From contig SJCO01000001.1 of the NCBI GenBank assembly GCA_005217565.1, positions 375,893 to 439,892 of the forward strand: DNA of 64,000 nucleotides, in the 5' to 3' direction. The notes under the pieces are model-generated. The model worked only from the letters and a program-made list of their open reading frames with translations. It searched no databases and was not told where the DNA came from. Below are positions 41,993 through 52,610 of the stretch, piece after piece. The DNA comes from Puteibacter caeruleilacunae (GTDB lineage Bacteria > Bacteroidota > Bacteroidia > Bacteroidales > Prolixibacteraceae). The position numbers and the translations under genes were made by a program. The stretch's first letter is position 1. Each line of letters opens with the position of its first letter.

Positions 41993-44900
41993 TTAGAATG
42001 ATACATTTAATCCAAGTGTGTATGATCGTTGGAATGGATACAATAAACCGCTACCTGTTTTGATTGCTTCAGGATCAAATGGTTTTCCGATGTTTGAGTG
42101 TTCCCACAGGTTTGCACCTGAAACATAGATCTTAGCTTTTCGGATACCCATCTTATTGATAACTGATTTAGGTAAGTTGTATCCAATTGTTAAGTTTTTC
42201 AAGCGGATATATGAAGCATCCTGAATGTAGCGCGATTGAACTTCTCTGTTTCTTTTATCTCTGGCAAGAGGTCTTCCGAAATAGGCATCTCTGTTATCCT
42301 CGGTCCATGATTGAGTGATAAAATGCGTTTGTACTTGTGACCATTGGTTCGCAAATGGCCAGAAGGTATTATCTGATGGCCAGAAATCTCTTTTCCCGAT
42401 ACCCTGGAAAAACATGTTTACGAAGAAGCCTTTGTAATCACAATTAATGTTCGCACCAAAGCTATATCTTGGAGTAGTATTACCAATTACTTTTAGGTCG
42501 CCATGGTTTTCCAATGTGTAGTCGCCTTTATTAATGACTTTATCCCCAGCATCGGCTATTCCGTCACCATCGGTATCTTCAGTAAGCTGATCTTTATAGT
42601 GAATATCTCCTGGTTTCCAGTTGATGGCGATGTCCGATTGATCGGGACCATTAGAAACTTCTTGTTCCGATTGATAGATCCCAGCTGTTTCATATCCCCA
42701 GATTTCACCTAGCTTTTTACCTTCGTAATACTCCGAAAGAGATCCAGTAGGATTGTCGTATTTTGTGATTTCAGCTTGGTAATCAGAAAGAGATAAACCA
42801 ATGTCATATTTAAAATCTCTACCAATTCTGTCTCGCCAGGTAACTGCAACTTCCCATCCTCTTGTTTTTAGGTCAGCTGCATTTGATTTTGGAGCAGATG
42901 AACCTAGCAGTTCAGGATACTTTACAGCCATCAACATGTCAGATGTTTTTCGGGTATAAATATCGAAAGTCAGATCAAAACGACTTTTAAGCATCGTAAT
43001 GTCAATACCATAATCAACAGTTGTTGCTTTCTCCCATGTTAAACTTGGACTAACCAAGGCTGGTGCGTTGATATATAATTGCTTTTTATGACCAAACAAG
43101 AAGTTGCTGGTTTGTCCTGATGACATGTCTGGAATGTATGGATAGTAAGAGTTAACATTTTGGTTACCTAATGAACCGTATGATGCTCTTAATTTTAGAT
43201 TATCAAGGAATGTAACATTCTGCATAAAATCTTCCTGTGTCAAGCGCCATGCTCCAGAAACAGAAGGGAAGAATCCAAAACGATCGTCTTTAGGGAATCT
43301 GGATGTTCCATCATAACGTCCGTTAAATTCTACTAAGTACTTGTCTTTGTAGCTATAGTTTAGACGATAAAATGCTCCACGTACAGCCCAGTGGTATTCT
43401 CTACCATTTACCTCCTGGTCACCTAAAGCAAGATTGATTGCTGGAAGCTCATCAGTAATTAATTCTTTTCTATTTGAAGAATGATATTTTCCTTTTTTCC
43501 ACTCTTGATTGAAACCTACTGTTGCCTTGAAATGATGATCATCAGCAAAGATATTATCGTATTGCGCGTAAGCATTAAAAGAGTAGTAGTGTTTCCAGTC
43601 TGATCTAAGGTAAATGTAATCATCTCCGGTAATATCATAGTCATCTTCTAATTTACGTGTTAAGAAGTTAATCTTAGTAGCGTCTTTTTCGGAATGACTG
43701 TTATAGATATTATACGAGAAATCACTAATTACTGATAGGTTTTTATGAAGCTTAATGTCTACTCCTGTAGTCAACCAAATATCATTGTTTTGATAAGTGT
43801 CTCTACCTGCCAATTCCTGGTAGGCAGCAGGACTGGAGAAATATCTTCCTTTGTAAAGGGGATCGTCGCCAGGGAATATCTTTGGAGTATTCGGACGAGA
43901 ATATAAGATAGAGTTAACCACAGCCTTGTCTGATTTATAAACGTGAGGCTTGTCGGTTTTTTTATTGTTGTACGAAACTTTGAATTTAATATCCATCCAA
44001 TCCTTAAACTCGCTGTATACGTTCATTCTAATGTTGAAACGTTCGTAGGTGTCGGTTCCTTTTCTATAAAGTCCTTCTTGCGAGTAATATCCTACAGAAG
44101 TATAGTAAGAAGTCTTGGCTGATCCCCCGGTAATTTTAACATTATGATTTTGAGTTGGAGCAAAGTCTCTGATCAATTCATCTTTCCAATTATAATGACC
44201 ATAAAACTTAAATGAGCCATCAAGGATTTCCCATTCAGGATTATTGGCAGGATCTTCATAATAGGCTTTAATCTTGGCCATATCCTGTTCATTAATAGCT
44301 TGTGATCCATCGAAGTTATTCATCGCCTTATTCACCCATAAAGCCCAGTCATAGCTATTATCTACAAGCTTAGGCATTACAGTTGGTTTTTTTACTGTAT
44401 AAGAACCAGAATAGTCGATGCGAGTAGGCTTTCCTTTTTCAGCCTTTTTTGTCGTTACCAATATCACTCCAAATGCAGCTCTGGCACCGTAGATCGCTGC
44501 AGACGAAGCATCTTTCAATACTGATACACTCTCAATATCTTCAGGGTTGATTAATTCCAAGTCTTGTTCAACGCCATCAACTAAGATCAAAGGAGAACCT
44601 CCATTAATAGAGGTATTACCACGAATGTTAAAGTTAGCTTTACTGTTTCCAGGCTCACCACTTTCAAATGAAATGTTTAAGTTAGGAACTAATCCCTGAA
44701 GTCCTTGAGCGGTAGAACTAATCGCCCTGTTCTCTAATCTTTCACTTTTTACAGCAGCAACAGCACCAGTTAAATTAGCTTTTTTCTGAGTTCCATACCC
44801 CACTACAACTAATTCGTCAAGATTAATATTCGATTCTTCAAGCTGAACATTAATCTCAGTTTTCCCTACAATGTTTACTTCTTTTTCTTTCATTCCGATG

Positions 44901-45133
44901 AATGAGAAAACTAATGTTTTGGCATTCTCAGGAACAGAAAGAGTAAACGCTCCGTCTAAATTTGTTGTTGTTCCGACGGTTGTGCCTTTCACAATCACTG
45001 ACACTCCCGGGAGTAGTTCTCCTGTTGCGTCAACCACTTTCCCTTTGATACTTTTTGATTGTGCATAGGATGATGAAATTCCTATCACCAATATCAATAG
45101 TATCTGGAAAAATCTACTTAGAAATTTTCGCAT
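41993..45133 (-). CDS. SusC/RagA-family TonB-dependent outer-membrane transporter
   Basis: This 1046-aa SusC protein has a signal peptide, a carboxypeptidase-like domain (about 27-110), a plug with the SusC signature VVVGYGTQKKANLTGAV and NFNIRGNTSINGGSPLILVDGV (split), and a long beta-barrel ending in LGLNVSF with C-terminal phenylalanine. It imports glycan oligomers captured by SusD and is powered by TonB. It is divergent from the HTCS regulator, which is the usual arrangement when the regulator controls the locus. A weak -7-like CTACTTTG lies on the minus strand at about 45200. Confidence 0.95.
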   Translation of the reverse strand: MRKFLSRFFQILLILVIGISSSYAQSKSIKGKVVDATGELLPGVSVIVKGTTVGTTTNLDGAFTLSVPENAKTLVFSFIGMKEKEVNIVGKTEINVQLEESNINLDELVVVGYGTQKKANLTGAVAAVKSERLENRAISSTAQGLQGLVPNLNISFESGEPGNSKANFNIRGNTSINGGSPLILVDGVEQDLELINPEDIESVSVLKDASSAAIYGARAAFGVILVTTKKAEKGKPTRIDYSGSYTVKKPTVMPKLVDNSYDWALWVNKAMNNFDGSQAINEQDMAKIKAYYEDPANNPEWEILDGSFKFYGHYNWKDELIRDFAPTQNHNVKITGGSAKTSYYTSVGYYSQEGLYRKGTDTYERFNIRMNVYSEFKDWMDIKFKVSYNNKKTDKPHVYKSDKAVVNSILYSRPNTPKIFPGDDPLYKGRYFSSPAAYQELAGRDTYQNNDIWLTTGVDIKLHKNLSVISDFSYNIYNSHSEKDATKINFLTRKLEDDYDITGDDYIYLRSDWKHYYSFNAYAQYDNIFADDHHFKATVGFNQEWKKGKYHSSNRKELITDELPAINLALGDQEVNGREYHWAVRGAFYRLNYSYKDKYLVEFNGRYDGTSRFPKDDRFGFFPSVSGAWRLTQEDFMQNVTFLDNLKLRASYGSLGNQNVNSYYPYIPDMSSGQTSNFLFGHKKQLYINAPALVSPSLTWEKATTVDYGIDITMLKSRFDLTFDIYTRKTSDMLMAVKYPELLGSSAPKSNAADLKTRGWEVAVTWRDRIGRDFKYDIGLSLSDYQAEITKYDNPTGSLSEYYEGKKLGEIWGYETAGIYQSEQEVSNGPDQSDIAINWKPGDIHYKDQLTEDTDGDGIADAGDKVINKGDYTLENHGDLKVIGNTTPRYSFGANINCDYKGFFVNMFFQGIGKRDFWPSDNTFWPFANQWSQVQTHFITQSWTEDNRDAYFGRPLARDKRNREVQSRYIQDASYIRLKNLTIGYNLPKSVINKMGIRKAKIYVSGANLWEHSNIGKPFDPEAIKTGSGLLYPFQRSYTLGLNVSF

Positions 45134-45265
45134 AATCTTAGATTTAGATGATTATTTGTTTTATTTAATTCGATCATATTTGAGGAATAATATGATGGAC
45201 CAAAGTAGAGAGGAAGAGGGTAATAAAATCACTGCGAGGTTGCAGGAAAAAGAAGAATTGTTGCA

Positions 45266-45310
45266 CCATGTCCTCTGTGGTTGTACACATGCAACCATAG
45301 AGGACAATGG
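45266..45310. other. large near-perfect inverted repeat between susC and the HTCS gene
   Basis: CCATGTCCTCTGTGGTTG (45266-45283) pairs with CAACCATAGAGGACAATGG (45292-45310) with one bulge and one G-T pair; loop TACACATG. No T-run follows either side. It lies just upstream of the HTCS -7 element, so it is more likely a DNA-level site than part of that transcript. Confidence 0.75.
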
Positions 45311-45326
45311 CTATTAAAGTATTGCC

Positions 45327-45334
45327 TATCTTTG
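45327..45334 (+). promoter_or_regulatory. -7 element of the HTCS gene
   Basis: TATCTTTG is a perfect TAnnTTTG; it predicts transcription from about 45341, 48 nt before the chosen ATG. The -33 region falls in the right arm of the inverted repeat. Confidence 0.55.
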
Positions 45335-45388
45335 CCTTATAAAAATGTCATTGTTACATTATTACTTGATGCTAATTATTCTGTTTCT

Positions 45389-48300
45389 ATGGTGAGAAAA
45401 TTGCTTATTCTTGTTATTTGCGTTTATGTTTGGGGCGAAATAAAGGCAGAACAAAGTGGAATTAATATACGAAAGATAACTCCTGTTGGGGGCTTGTCTT
45501 TTCAGGTTATTCATGATATTACACAAGATAAAAATGGTAATATTTGGTTGGGAACCTATGAAGGGATTTATAAATACGATGCTAAAAATTTCACTCATTT
45601 TCACTACTCTCGAAGTGATTCAAATTCGTTGGTAAATAATGAGATTTCAGGAATTGTAGTCGATGAGAATAACATATTGTGGATTGGCACCCATAAGGGT
45701 ATAAGCTGTTTTAATCAACAAACCCAAAGCTTCTCATCGTTTAAATATTCTTGTAGTGATGGTAAGCAACTTGACGAGAACATTCTAAGATTGTTGGAAG
45801 ATAGGAATAATGATATTTGGCTTATCGATAAAAATGGTGTTGGAAAACTAGATACAGCAAAGCATAAGCTCAATTACTTATCTCTTCCTGAGGGAACCAT
45901 ACCAACTTGTCTATTCTTTGATAACGAGAATCAAGGTTTTCTTGGGACAAGAGAAGGTTTGGTTTATCGTTTAGACACCAACAGTGATCGTGTTCAATTA
46001 TTTTGTGAGCAACCAGGCAAATCAATTTCAACTATTTATGCAGAAAAGGAACATGTATGGTTGGGGTATGAGAAATATGGCGTTCAGATATTTAATAAGG
46101 CAGGTCATTTGCTGGATAACTACATTCACAATCAACAGGGATACAGTACGATAAATAATGAGCAGGTACGCGACATTCTTAAAGATAATAATGGTAACCT
46201 TTGGATAGCTACCTATAATGGATTATACCTGGAGAAAGACAACCAACTGTACCACATTACACAGGATCAATACACAGAGCTTACGCACAACTCAACTTTT
46301 AAATTGTATAAAGACCATGACGGAGGTATTTGGATTGGAACCTGGGCAGGAGGCCTAAATTACGTTCATTATTCTGATAATCTGTTTCATAACTTTAGAA
46401 AAACAAAGTCCCCTAATTCTCTTAGCAATAATATCGTGAGTTCTTTTCTTGAGCTTGAAGACACTAATATGTTGGTAGGTACTGAAATGGGAGGACTAAA
46501 TGTATTTAATAAGGAATCAAGGAGATTTAATGAATTACGTCTTGATAAGAACATGGTTAGGTCTCTTAATATTAAGTGTTTATATCGAGATGTTTATGGC
46601 GGTGTATGGGTTGGTACCTATAGTAACGGGATATATTATAGAAAGAAAAACAACAGCTCTTTTGTTCATTTTGCTGTAGGTCAAAGTGGACAAAAGAAGC
46701 TCTCTTCAAATAGTATATATTCAATTGTTGGTAATGCAGATGGTGTATGGATAGGAACCGATGGAGGAAGCGTTGATTTTTATTGCTTCAAAAGAAATAA
46801 AATACTCAACTTTGAAACCCTGTTCCCTGAAATAGAGTTGCCATGCAAGCATGTGCGCACTCTTCTTTTAGATGCAAATAATAACTTATGGATTGGTACT
46901 TACAGCGGACTGTTTAAGATTGAGAAAGGAAAGCTTACAACATATGGAACCTATACTTCTCCGGCAATAAGTAATTTTCATATTCTACACCTAACCCAAA
47001 TGCGTAATGGAGATATCTGGATTGGTACTAAATCAGGGGGCGTAACGATCCTAAAAGAAGGAGGCAAGGAGAGTGTTACATTTGATGCCCAAGGTTTACT
47101 GAAAGAGGTTGACGTATATGGTATTATCGAAGATAGTAATAACAAGGTGTGGATATCTTCAAGAGTTGGCATTATTTATTACGATCCTCTAAGCGATTAT
47201 GTACGTCAGTTTATCCAGGCTGACGGTATACAGGGGAATGTCTTTAATCCACAGGCTATTTATATGGATTCGCATGATCAGCTTTATGTGGGTGGCACAA
47301 ATGGTTTTACGTCTTTTAATCCACTAAAAATAAAGATCAATAGAAGAGCTCCAAAGATCTTATTTAATAAGTTGATTATTAATAACAAGAAAGAGCTGTT
47401 TGTCAATCAATTCAAACAGGATAGTATCAATAGGATTCAGTTGAAGCCTAGTGAGAATGCAATTACAATCGATTTCTCAGCGGATAATTATTTGTTGTCA
47501 GAGAAGAATAAGTTTCAATATCGCCTGCTCAATTTTAACGATGAGTGGATTGATATAGGTCATGAGGGAACAGCTGTATTTACTAACCTTCCAAGTGGTG
47601 ATTATATTTTTCAAGCGAAGGCTTGTAATAACGATGGTATATGGAATGATACCCCGACTGCATTGCATATTACAATTGCTACTCCCTGGTGGCGAACAGG
47701 CACCGCGAATTTGATTTATTTTATTATATCAGTATGTATCATTAGTTTGATATACCGATTCTTAAAAGAACGTCAAAATCTTCGTAGAGCTGTATTTATT
47801 GAAAAGGTAGAGCGTGAGAATAAGGAGCAGATCCATGAAATGAAGATCAAGTTTTTTACGAATATCTCACATGAGTTTAGAACTCCACTTACATTGATTA
47901 GTGGACCTATAAAACGATTATTATCTGCAGGAAATCTCGATCATGATCAGCGGGAATTGCTTGAAGTGACTCTTCGTAATTCCGATAGGTTGTTGAATCT
48001 CACCAATAAAGTATTGGATTTACAAAAGATTGAGCAGGGATATGATAAGTTGAATCTCCAGCGTTTCATGATCTCAGCGTTCATTAATGAAAGAGTATTA
48101 AATTTTACTGAAGAGGCAAAAGCTAAAAATATTGCAATATCATATGTCCCTTTAGAAAATGATAGATTTATAGAGGCAGATTCAGAGATGTTGGATAAGA
48201 TAATCTTCAATCTACTCTCGAACTCTTTCAAATTCACACCTAAGAGTGGAAACATCTCTATTATTGTTTCGCATAATAAGCCTATTGAGAATGTGATGTA

Positions 48301-49435
48301 TTCTAATCAGCTTAAATTTGGGACTTTGTCAAATGAAGACTTCTTTGAAATCGCCATAAAAGATACAGGATCGGGTATTGAAAGTGAAGACCTTCTTCGT
48401 ATATATAATCGTTTCGAAAAGGGGAATCAAACCGGTCAGAATAGTTCTGGTATTGGACTAGATTTATGCAAAGAATATGTGTTGTTGCATGATGGTGAAA
48501 TTATTACCCAAAGTAATCCAGGGAGTGGAACTTGTGTTTTGATAAGGTTACCTGAACAACAGCTTACACATACTATAATATCAAGTACAGATGATTTATC
48601 CACAAGAGTTTCTGTAGGGGTAGATGATGAGAAAAGTATTGAAAATTCGAATGAATCATCAGATGGAAATAAACGTAAAAAGACTATTCTGATTGTTGAG
48701 GATAATAGAGACCTAAGAGATTACGTAGCGCGTATATTGCAATCAAAATATGTGACATTAGAGGCTACGAATGGCAAACAGGCTATCGAATTATTAGAAA
48801 GCTCTTCTTGTGATCTGGTGGTCTCAGATGTAATGATGCCTCATATGGATGGATTTCAGCTATGTGATGCTATAAAGTCGAATGTAGCAATTAGTCATAT
48901 TCCAGTCGTGTTATTAACGGCCCTTTCATCTGATAATAATAAAATGATGGGACTTGATAAAGGCGCAGATGCATACATTTCTAAGCCATTTGAGGATGTG
49001 TACTTGCTTAAGCAAATCGAAAATTTACTCAAGCAGAGAGCGAATGTTAGGCGATCATTTAAGAAGATGTTTGCAACTGATGGGGATAATAAGCCTCGTT
49101 TGCAAGAACATTCCTTTATCCAAAAAATCGATCATATTATTGAAGAAAGTTATGCCAATGAAGCATTTTCAGTAGAGATTCTGGCACAAGAGATTGGTTT
49201 ACACCGTAGTCAGCTACATCGCAAACTGAAACAATTAACAAGTTATACTGCAACTGAGTATATTCGGTTATACCGCTTAAAGAAAGGAGCGGCTTTATTA
49301 AAGGATGGACAGTATAATGTTGATGAGGTTACATTCCTTATAGGATTTGGTTCGAGGTCGTATTTTAGTAAATGCTTCAAAGAGTATTATAAGTTATCAC
49401 CAAAACTATTTCAGCAGAAAAGCCTGGAGCTATAG
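45389..49435 (+). CDS. hybrid two-component (HTCS) regulator of the SusC/D locus
   Basis: This 1348-aa one-protein signalling system has a signal peptide and two seven-bladed periplasmic propellers built of repeats such as DKNGNIWLGTYEGIYKYD (about 20-690). A Y_Y_Y domain (about 700-770) and one membrane helix (about 775-797) follow. The cytoplasmic part has a HisKA helix with phospho-acceptor His828 (ISHEFRTPLTLI), an ATPase (DTGSGIESED, GIGLDLCKEY), a receiver with Asp1147 (VVSDVMMPHMDG) and an AraC-type DNA-binding domain (about 1250-1348). It would sense an oligosaccharide in the periplasm and switch on the divergent SusC/D operon. ATG 45389 is used: the longer frame overlaps the inverted repeat and lacks a signal peptide start. 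Confidence 0.94.
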   Translation: MVRKLLILVICVYVWGEIKAEQSGINIRKITPVGGLSFQVIHDITQDKNGNIWLGTYEGIYKYDAKNFTHFHYSRSDSNSLVNNEISGIVVDENNILWIGTHKGISCFNQQTQSFSSFKYSCSDGKQLDENILRLLEDRNNDIWLIDKNGVGKLDTAKHKLNYLSLPEGTIPTCLFFDNENQGFLGTREGLVYRLDTNSDRVQLFCEQPGKSISTIYAEKEHVWLGYEKYGVQIFNKAGHLLDNYIHNQQGYSTINNEQVRDILKDNNGNLWIATYNGLYLEKDNQLYHITQDQYTELTHNSTFKLYKDHDGGIWIGTWAGGLNYVHYSDNLFHNFRKTKSPNSLSNNIVSSFLELEDTNMLVGTEMGGLNVFNKESRRFNELRLDKNMVRSLNIKCLYRDVYGGVWVGTYSNGIYYRKKNNSSFVHFAVGQSGQKKLSSNSIYSIVGNADGVWIGTDGGSVDFYCFKRNKILNFETLFPEIELPCKHVRTLLLDANNNLWIGTYSGLFKIEKGKLTTYGTYTSPAISNFHILHLTQMRNGDIWIGTKSGGVTILKEGGKESVTFDAQGLLKEVDVYGIIEDSNNKVWISSRVGIIYYDPLSDYVRQFIQADGIQGNVFNPQAIYMDSHDQLYVGGTNGFTSFNPLKIKINRRAPKILFNKLIINNKKELFVNQFKQDSINRIQLKPSENAITIDFSADNYLLSEKNKFQYRLLNFNDEWIDIGHEGTAVFTNLPSGDYIFQAKACNNDGIWNDTPTALHITIATPWWRTGTANLIYFIISVCIISLIYRFLKERQNLRRAVFIEKVERENKEQIHEMKIKFFTNISHEFRTPLTLISGPIKRLLSAGNLDHDQRELLEVTLRNSDRLLNLTNKVLDLQKIEQGYDKLNLQRFMISAFINERVLNFTEEAKAKNIAISYVPLENDRFIEADSEMLDKIIFNLLSNSFKFTPKSGNISIIVSHNKPIENVMYSNQLKFGTLSNEDFFEIAIKDTGSGIESEDLLRIYNRFEKGNQTGQNSSGIGLDLCKEYVLLHDGEIITQSNPGSGTCVLIRLPEQQLTHTIISSTDDLSTRVSVGVDDEKSIENSNESSDGNKRKKTILIVEDNRDLRDYVARILQSKYVTLEATNGKQAIELLESSSCDLVVSDVMMPHMDGFQLCDAIKSNVAISHIPVVLLTALSSDNNKMMGLDKGADAYISKPFEDVYLLKQIENLLKQRANVRRSFKKMFATDGDNKPRLQEHSFIQKIDHIIEESYANEAFSVEILAQEIGLHRSQLHRKLKQLTSYTATEYIRLYRLKKGAALLKDGQYNVDEVTFLIGFGSRSYFSKCFKEYYKLSPKLFQQKSLEL

Positions 49436-49670
49436 ACTGCATCAGGTTTAGCGTATGGGTATTCGATTAAAAGGTGAGAGGATTTTCACAATTCTGTGCA
49501 CAAAGGTTGTATTGGCGCTACATACTTTACTCGATGCAACAAATAAGCACATTGATTCAACCAATGAGGACCTGATTCAGCTGAGATGTTTTCAAATTTG
49601 TTGGTCTACATTTCCTAGTCATAGATGATGAAGTGTGGATTATTCACAATTTGTATAAAACATTTTACTG

Positions 49671-52526
49671 ATGAGAAAATCACTCCTTATTTGCTTTTTA
49701 TTAATGCAGCTCTGCTTCTGCCATACGACAATAAGCGTTGCCACTTCTTCTTCTAAAAAAATATATAAGAAGGGATGGATCGATTTAAACAAGAATGGGA
49801 AAAAGGATATTTACGAAGATCCTAATGCCAATCTGGATGAACGAATTGAAGATCTCCTTTCTCAAATGACTTCTGATGAGAAGACCGCTCAGATGGTTAC
49901 TTTGTATGGGTACGGTAGAGTTTTAAAAGACGACCTTCCTAAACCTGAGTGGAAAGAAAGTGTTTGGAAGAATGGAATTGGTGCCATTGATGAGCATCTT
50001 AATGGTTTTGTTGGTTGGGGAAAAGCACCGTCGAATAATGAGCATTGCTGGCCTGCATCAAATCATGCAGTAGCATTGAATAAAGTTCAGCAGTTTTTTA
50101 TCGAAGAAACGCGTTTGGGAATACCGGTGGACTTTACCAATGAAGGGATTCGAGGAATTGAGAATTATATAGCAACGAATTTTCCTACGCAACTGGCAAT
50201 TGGTCAAACATGGAATAGAGATCTTGTCCGGAAGATTGGTCTTATTACAGGTAAAGAAGCAAGAGTATTAGGATATACAAATGTTTATGCGCCAATTTTG
50301 GATGTTGCAAGAGATCAAAGATGGGGACGTATGGAAGAGGTATATGGCGAATCTCCTTATTTAGTTGCTGAGCTTGGAATAGAGATGACAAAGGGACTGC
50401 AGCATGAGAATCAAGTGGCAGCTACAGCAAAGCATTTTGCAATATACAGTGCAAATAAAGGTGCCCGGGAAGGTCTATCTCGAGTTGATCCTCAGGTGCC
50501 GCTACGAGAGGCTGAGAATATTCATCTTTATCCATTTAGAAGAGTAATACAAGAGGCCGGTCTTCTGGGTGTGATGAGCTCATATAACGATTACGATGGT
50601 ATCCCAATTCAGTCGAGTTATTATTACTTAACCCATAAATTGAGAAAGGAATATGGCTTTAAAGGATATGTAGTATCGGATAGCGATGCCGTTGTGTATT
50701 TATCGAAAAAACATAAAAGTGCCGAGAATTATAAAGAAGCCGTAAGACAGTCTGTTGATGCAGGTTTAAATGTGCGTTGTACATTCCGAAGTCCAGAGAG
50801 TTTCTTGACACCCCTAAGGGAATTGATAACGGAGGGAGAACTATCAGACAATGTTATTGATGATAGAGTTAGAGATATCTTAAGAGTTAAGTTTTTAATA
50901 GGATTGTTTGATGCACCGTATGTTGAAAACACAAAAGAGGCGGATTCAATCGTGAATTGTAAGGAGCATAATCAGGTGGCACTTCAAGCTTCTCGCGAAT
51001 CGATTGTGCTATTAAAGAACGATAGCGCTCTATTACCATTAGATATTTCAACGATTAAAAGAATAAGTGTATGCGGACCTAATGCTGCGCATGGGGATTA
51101 TGCGTTAACACATTATGGACCTTTGGCTGGAGAGGTTGTTACTGTTTTAGATGGAATACAAAAGAAAGTGGGAAATACAGTTGTGGTTTCTTACACTAAG
51201 GGCTGTAATATTGTCGATTCAAAATGGCCAGATAGTGAGGTAATGGATATGTCATTATCGGCTACTGAAATAGCAGAGATTGAGAAAGCAAAAGAGAATG
51301 CTGCACAATCAGATGTTGCAATTGTTGTAGTGGGAGGATCCCAAAGAACCTGTGGTGAAAACAAGTCTAGGACAAGTTTAAATCTTCCAGGTCGTCAGAA
51401 AGATTTAATTAAAGCCGTTCAAAGTACAGGGAAGCCAACTATTGTTGTTGTGATAAGCGGGCGTCCGCTGACGATCAATTGGACCAAGAATAATGTACCT
51501 GCAATTTTACAAGCTTTTTATCCTGGATCACAAGGAGGGACAGCTATTGCGGAGGTCCTGTTTGGAGATTATAATCCAGGAGGAAAGTTAACTGTAACAA
51601 TTCCTAAAACTGTTGGTCAGTTGCCATTTAATTTTCCGACAAAACCAAATGCTCAGATTAATGCGTGGGGACGTTCAGGACTGAATGGAAAAAGAGCTAG
51701 AGTAAATGGGTATCTATATGAGTTTGGCTATGGATTAAGCTATACCCAGTTTAAATACTCTAACTTGTCGATAAAACCAGCTGTAATCAAGCCAGGCGAA
51801 TCTGTCCATGTAAGTGTTGATGTATCTAATGTTGGTAAATTGAACGGCGATGAAGTTGTGCAACTCTATATACGAGACTTAGTTAGTAGTGTAACAACAT
51901 ATGAGAAAAGTCTTAGAGGTTTTGAACGTGTTCATCTTAAAAAAGGAGAAACAAAGACCGTTCATTTTGAAATTAAGTCTGCCGATATTGAATTGATCGA
52001 TAAATCTTTTAAAAGAGTAATAGAGCCTGGAGGGTTTAATGTAATGATTGGTGCTTCATCTGAAGATATTCGCGTTTCAGATACATTTACAGTTGCTGAT
52101 TCAGGATCTAAGATGAGTGCATCAACAAAAGGTAGGAAAGCACAGAAAGAGGAGTATATTCATTCCGAACAAAATGCTGATGAGTTAGATAAATTATTTG
52201 ATAATAACACGGCAACTGGTTGGCATTTTTCAGTGAAGCAGTCTGTTGTTGATTTTGATCTTATTGATCATGCTAATCCTAATGAGATTGACATTTGTTG
52301 GTTAAAAGACAATCAAGCAGATTGTCGTTTTGAGATACAACTTTCAGGTGGAGGAGGTCAGTTTATTACCGTGTATGAAGGAAAATGTAAAGCCTCGTCT
52401 GATTTTGTCAAGTATAAGTTTAATGGATTCCCTGCTACGGATCTTAGAATTATTTGTTATTGCAAGAATTTTAAGTCGAAGGGTATTGCAGAGATACGAT
52501 TCAAAGAATTCAAGGGGAATAAATAG
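49671..52526 (+). CDS. GH3 glycoside hydrolase with C-terminal F5/8-type domain
   Basis: This 951-aa secreted GH3 enzyme has a signal peptide, the D/N-rich start WIDLNKNGKKDIYED, nucleophile Asp337 in GYVVSDSDAV, the alpha/beta domain (GGSQRTCGENKSRTS) and a fibronectin-like domain. It also has a final discoidin (F5/8 type C, CBM32-like) domain of about 125 residues (EEYIHSEQNADELDKLFDNN onward). The first 800 residues are clearly paralogous to the GH3 at 37704, which has no such tail. It follows the HTCS gene after a 235-bp gap in which I see no promoter, terminator or gene. Confidence 0.9.
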   Translation: MRKSLLICFLLMQLCFCHTTISVATSSSKKIYKKGWIDLNKNGKKDIYEDPNANLDERIEDLLSQMTSDEKTAQMVTLYGYGRVLKDDLPKPEWKESVWKNGIGAIDEHLNGFVGWGKAPSNNEHCWPASNHAVALNKVQQFFIEETRLGIPVDFTNEGIRGIENYIATNFPTQLAIGQTWNRDLVRKIGLITGKEARVLGYTNVYAPILDVARDQRWGRMEEVYGESPYLVAELGIEMTKGLQHENQVAATAKHFAIYSANKGAREGLSRVDPQVPLREAENIHLYPFRRVIQEAGLLGVMSSYNDYDGIPIQSSYYYLTHKLRKEYGFKGYVVSDSDAVVYLSKKHKSAENYKEAVRQSVDAGLNVRCTFRSPESFLTPLRELITEGELSDNVIDDRVRDILRVKFLIGLFDAPYVENTKEADSIVNCKEHNQVALQASRESIVLLKNDSALLPLDISTIKRISVCGPNAAHGDYALTHYGPLAGEVVTVLDGIQKKVGNTVVVSYTKGCNIVDSKWPDSEVMDMSLSATEIAEIEKAKENAAQSDVAIVVVGGSQRTCGENKSRTSLNLPGRQKDLIKAVQSTGKPTIVVVISGRPLTINWTKNNVPAILQAFYPGSQGGTAIAEVLFGDYNPGGKLTVTIPKTVGQLPFNFPTKPNAQINAWGRSGLNGKRARVNGYLYEFGYGLSYTQFKYSNLSIKPAVIKPGESVHVSVDVSNVGKLNGDEVVQLYIRDLVSSVTTYEKSLRGFERVHLKKGETKTVHFEIKSADIELIDKSFKRVIEPGGFNVMIGASSEDIRVSDTFTVADSGSKMSASTKGRKAQKEEYIHSEQNADELDKLFDNNTATGWHFSVKQSVVDFDLIDHANPNEIDICWLKDNQADCRFEIQLSGGGGQFITVYEGKCKASSDFVKYKFNGFPATDLRIICYCKNFKSKGIAEIRFKEFKGNK

Positions 52527-52584
52527 ATAAACTAGTTTTTGTGATAATGATATTGTCCTGATTTATTGAAACCTTGGAGCTTAC

Positions 52585-52605
52585 TAGAGGCATTAAAAAA
52601 ATATT
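52585..52605 (+). repeat. 21-bp sequence also found at 36792-36812
   Basis: Second copy of the identical 21-bp sequence, in the 3' region of the GH3 gene just before a terminator. Confidence 0.6.
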
Positions 52606-52610
52606 TTTTG

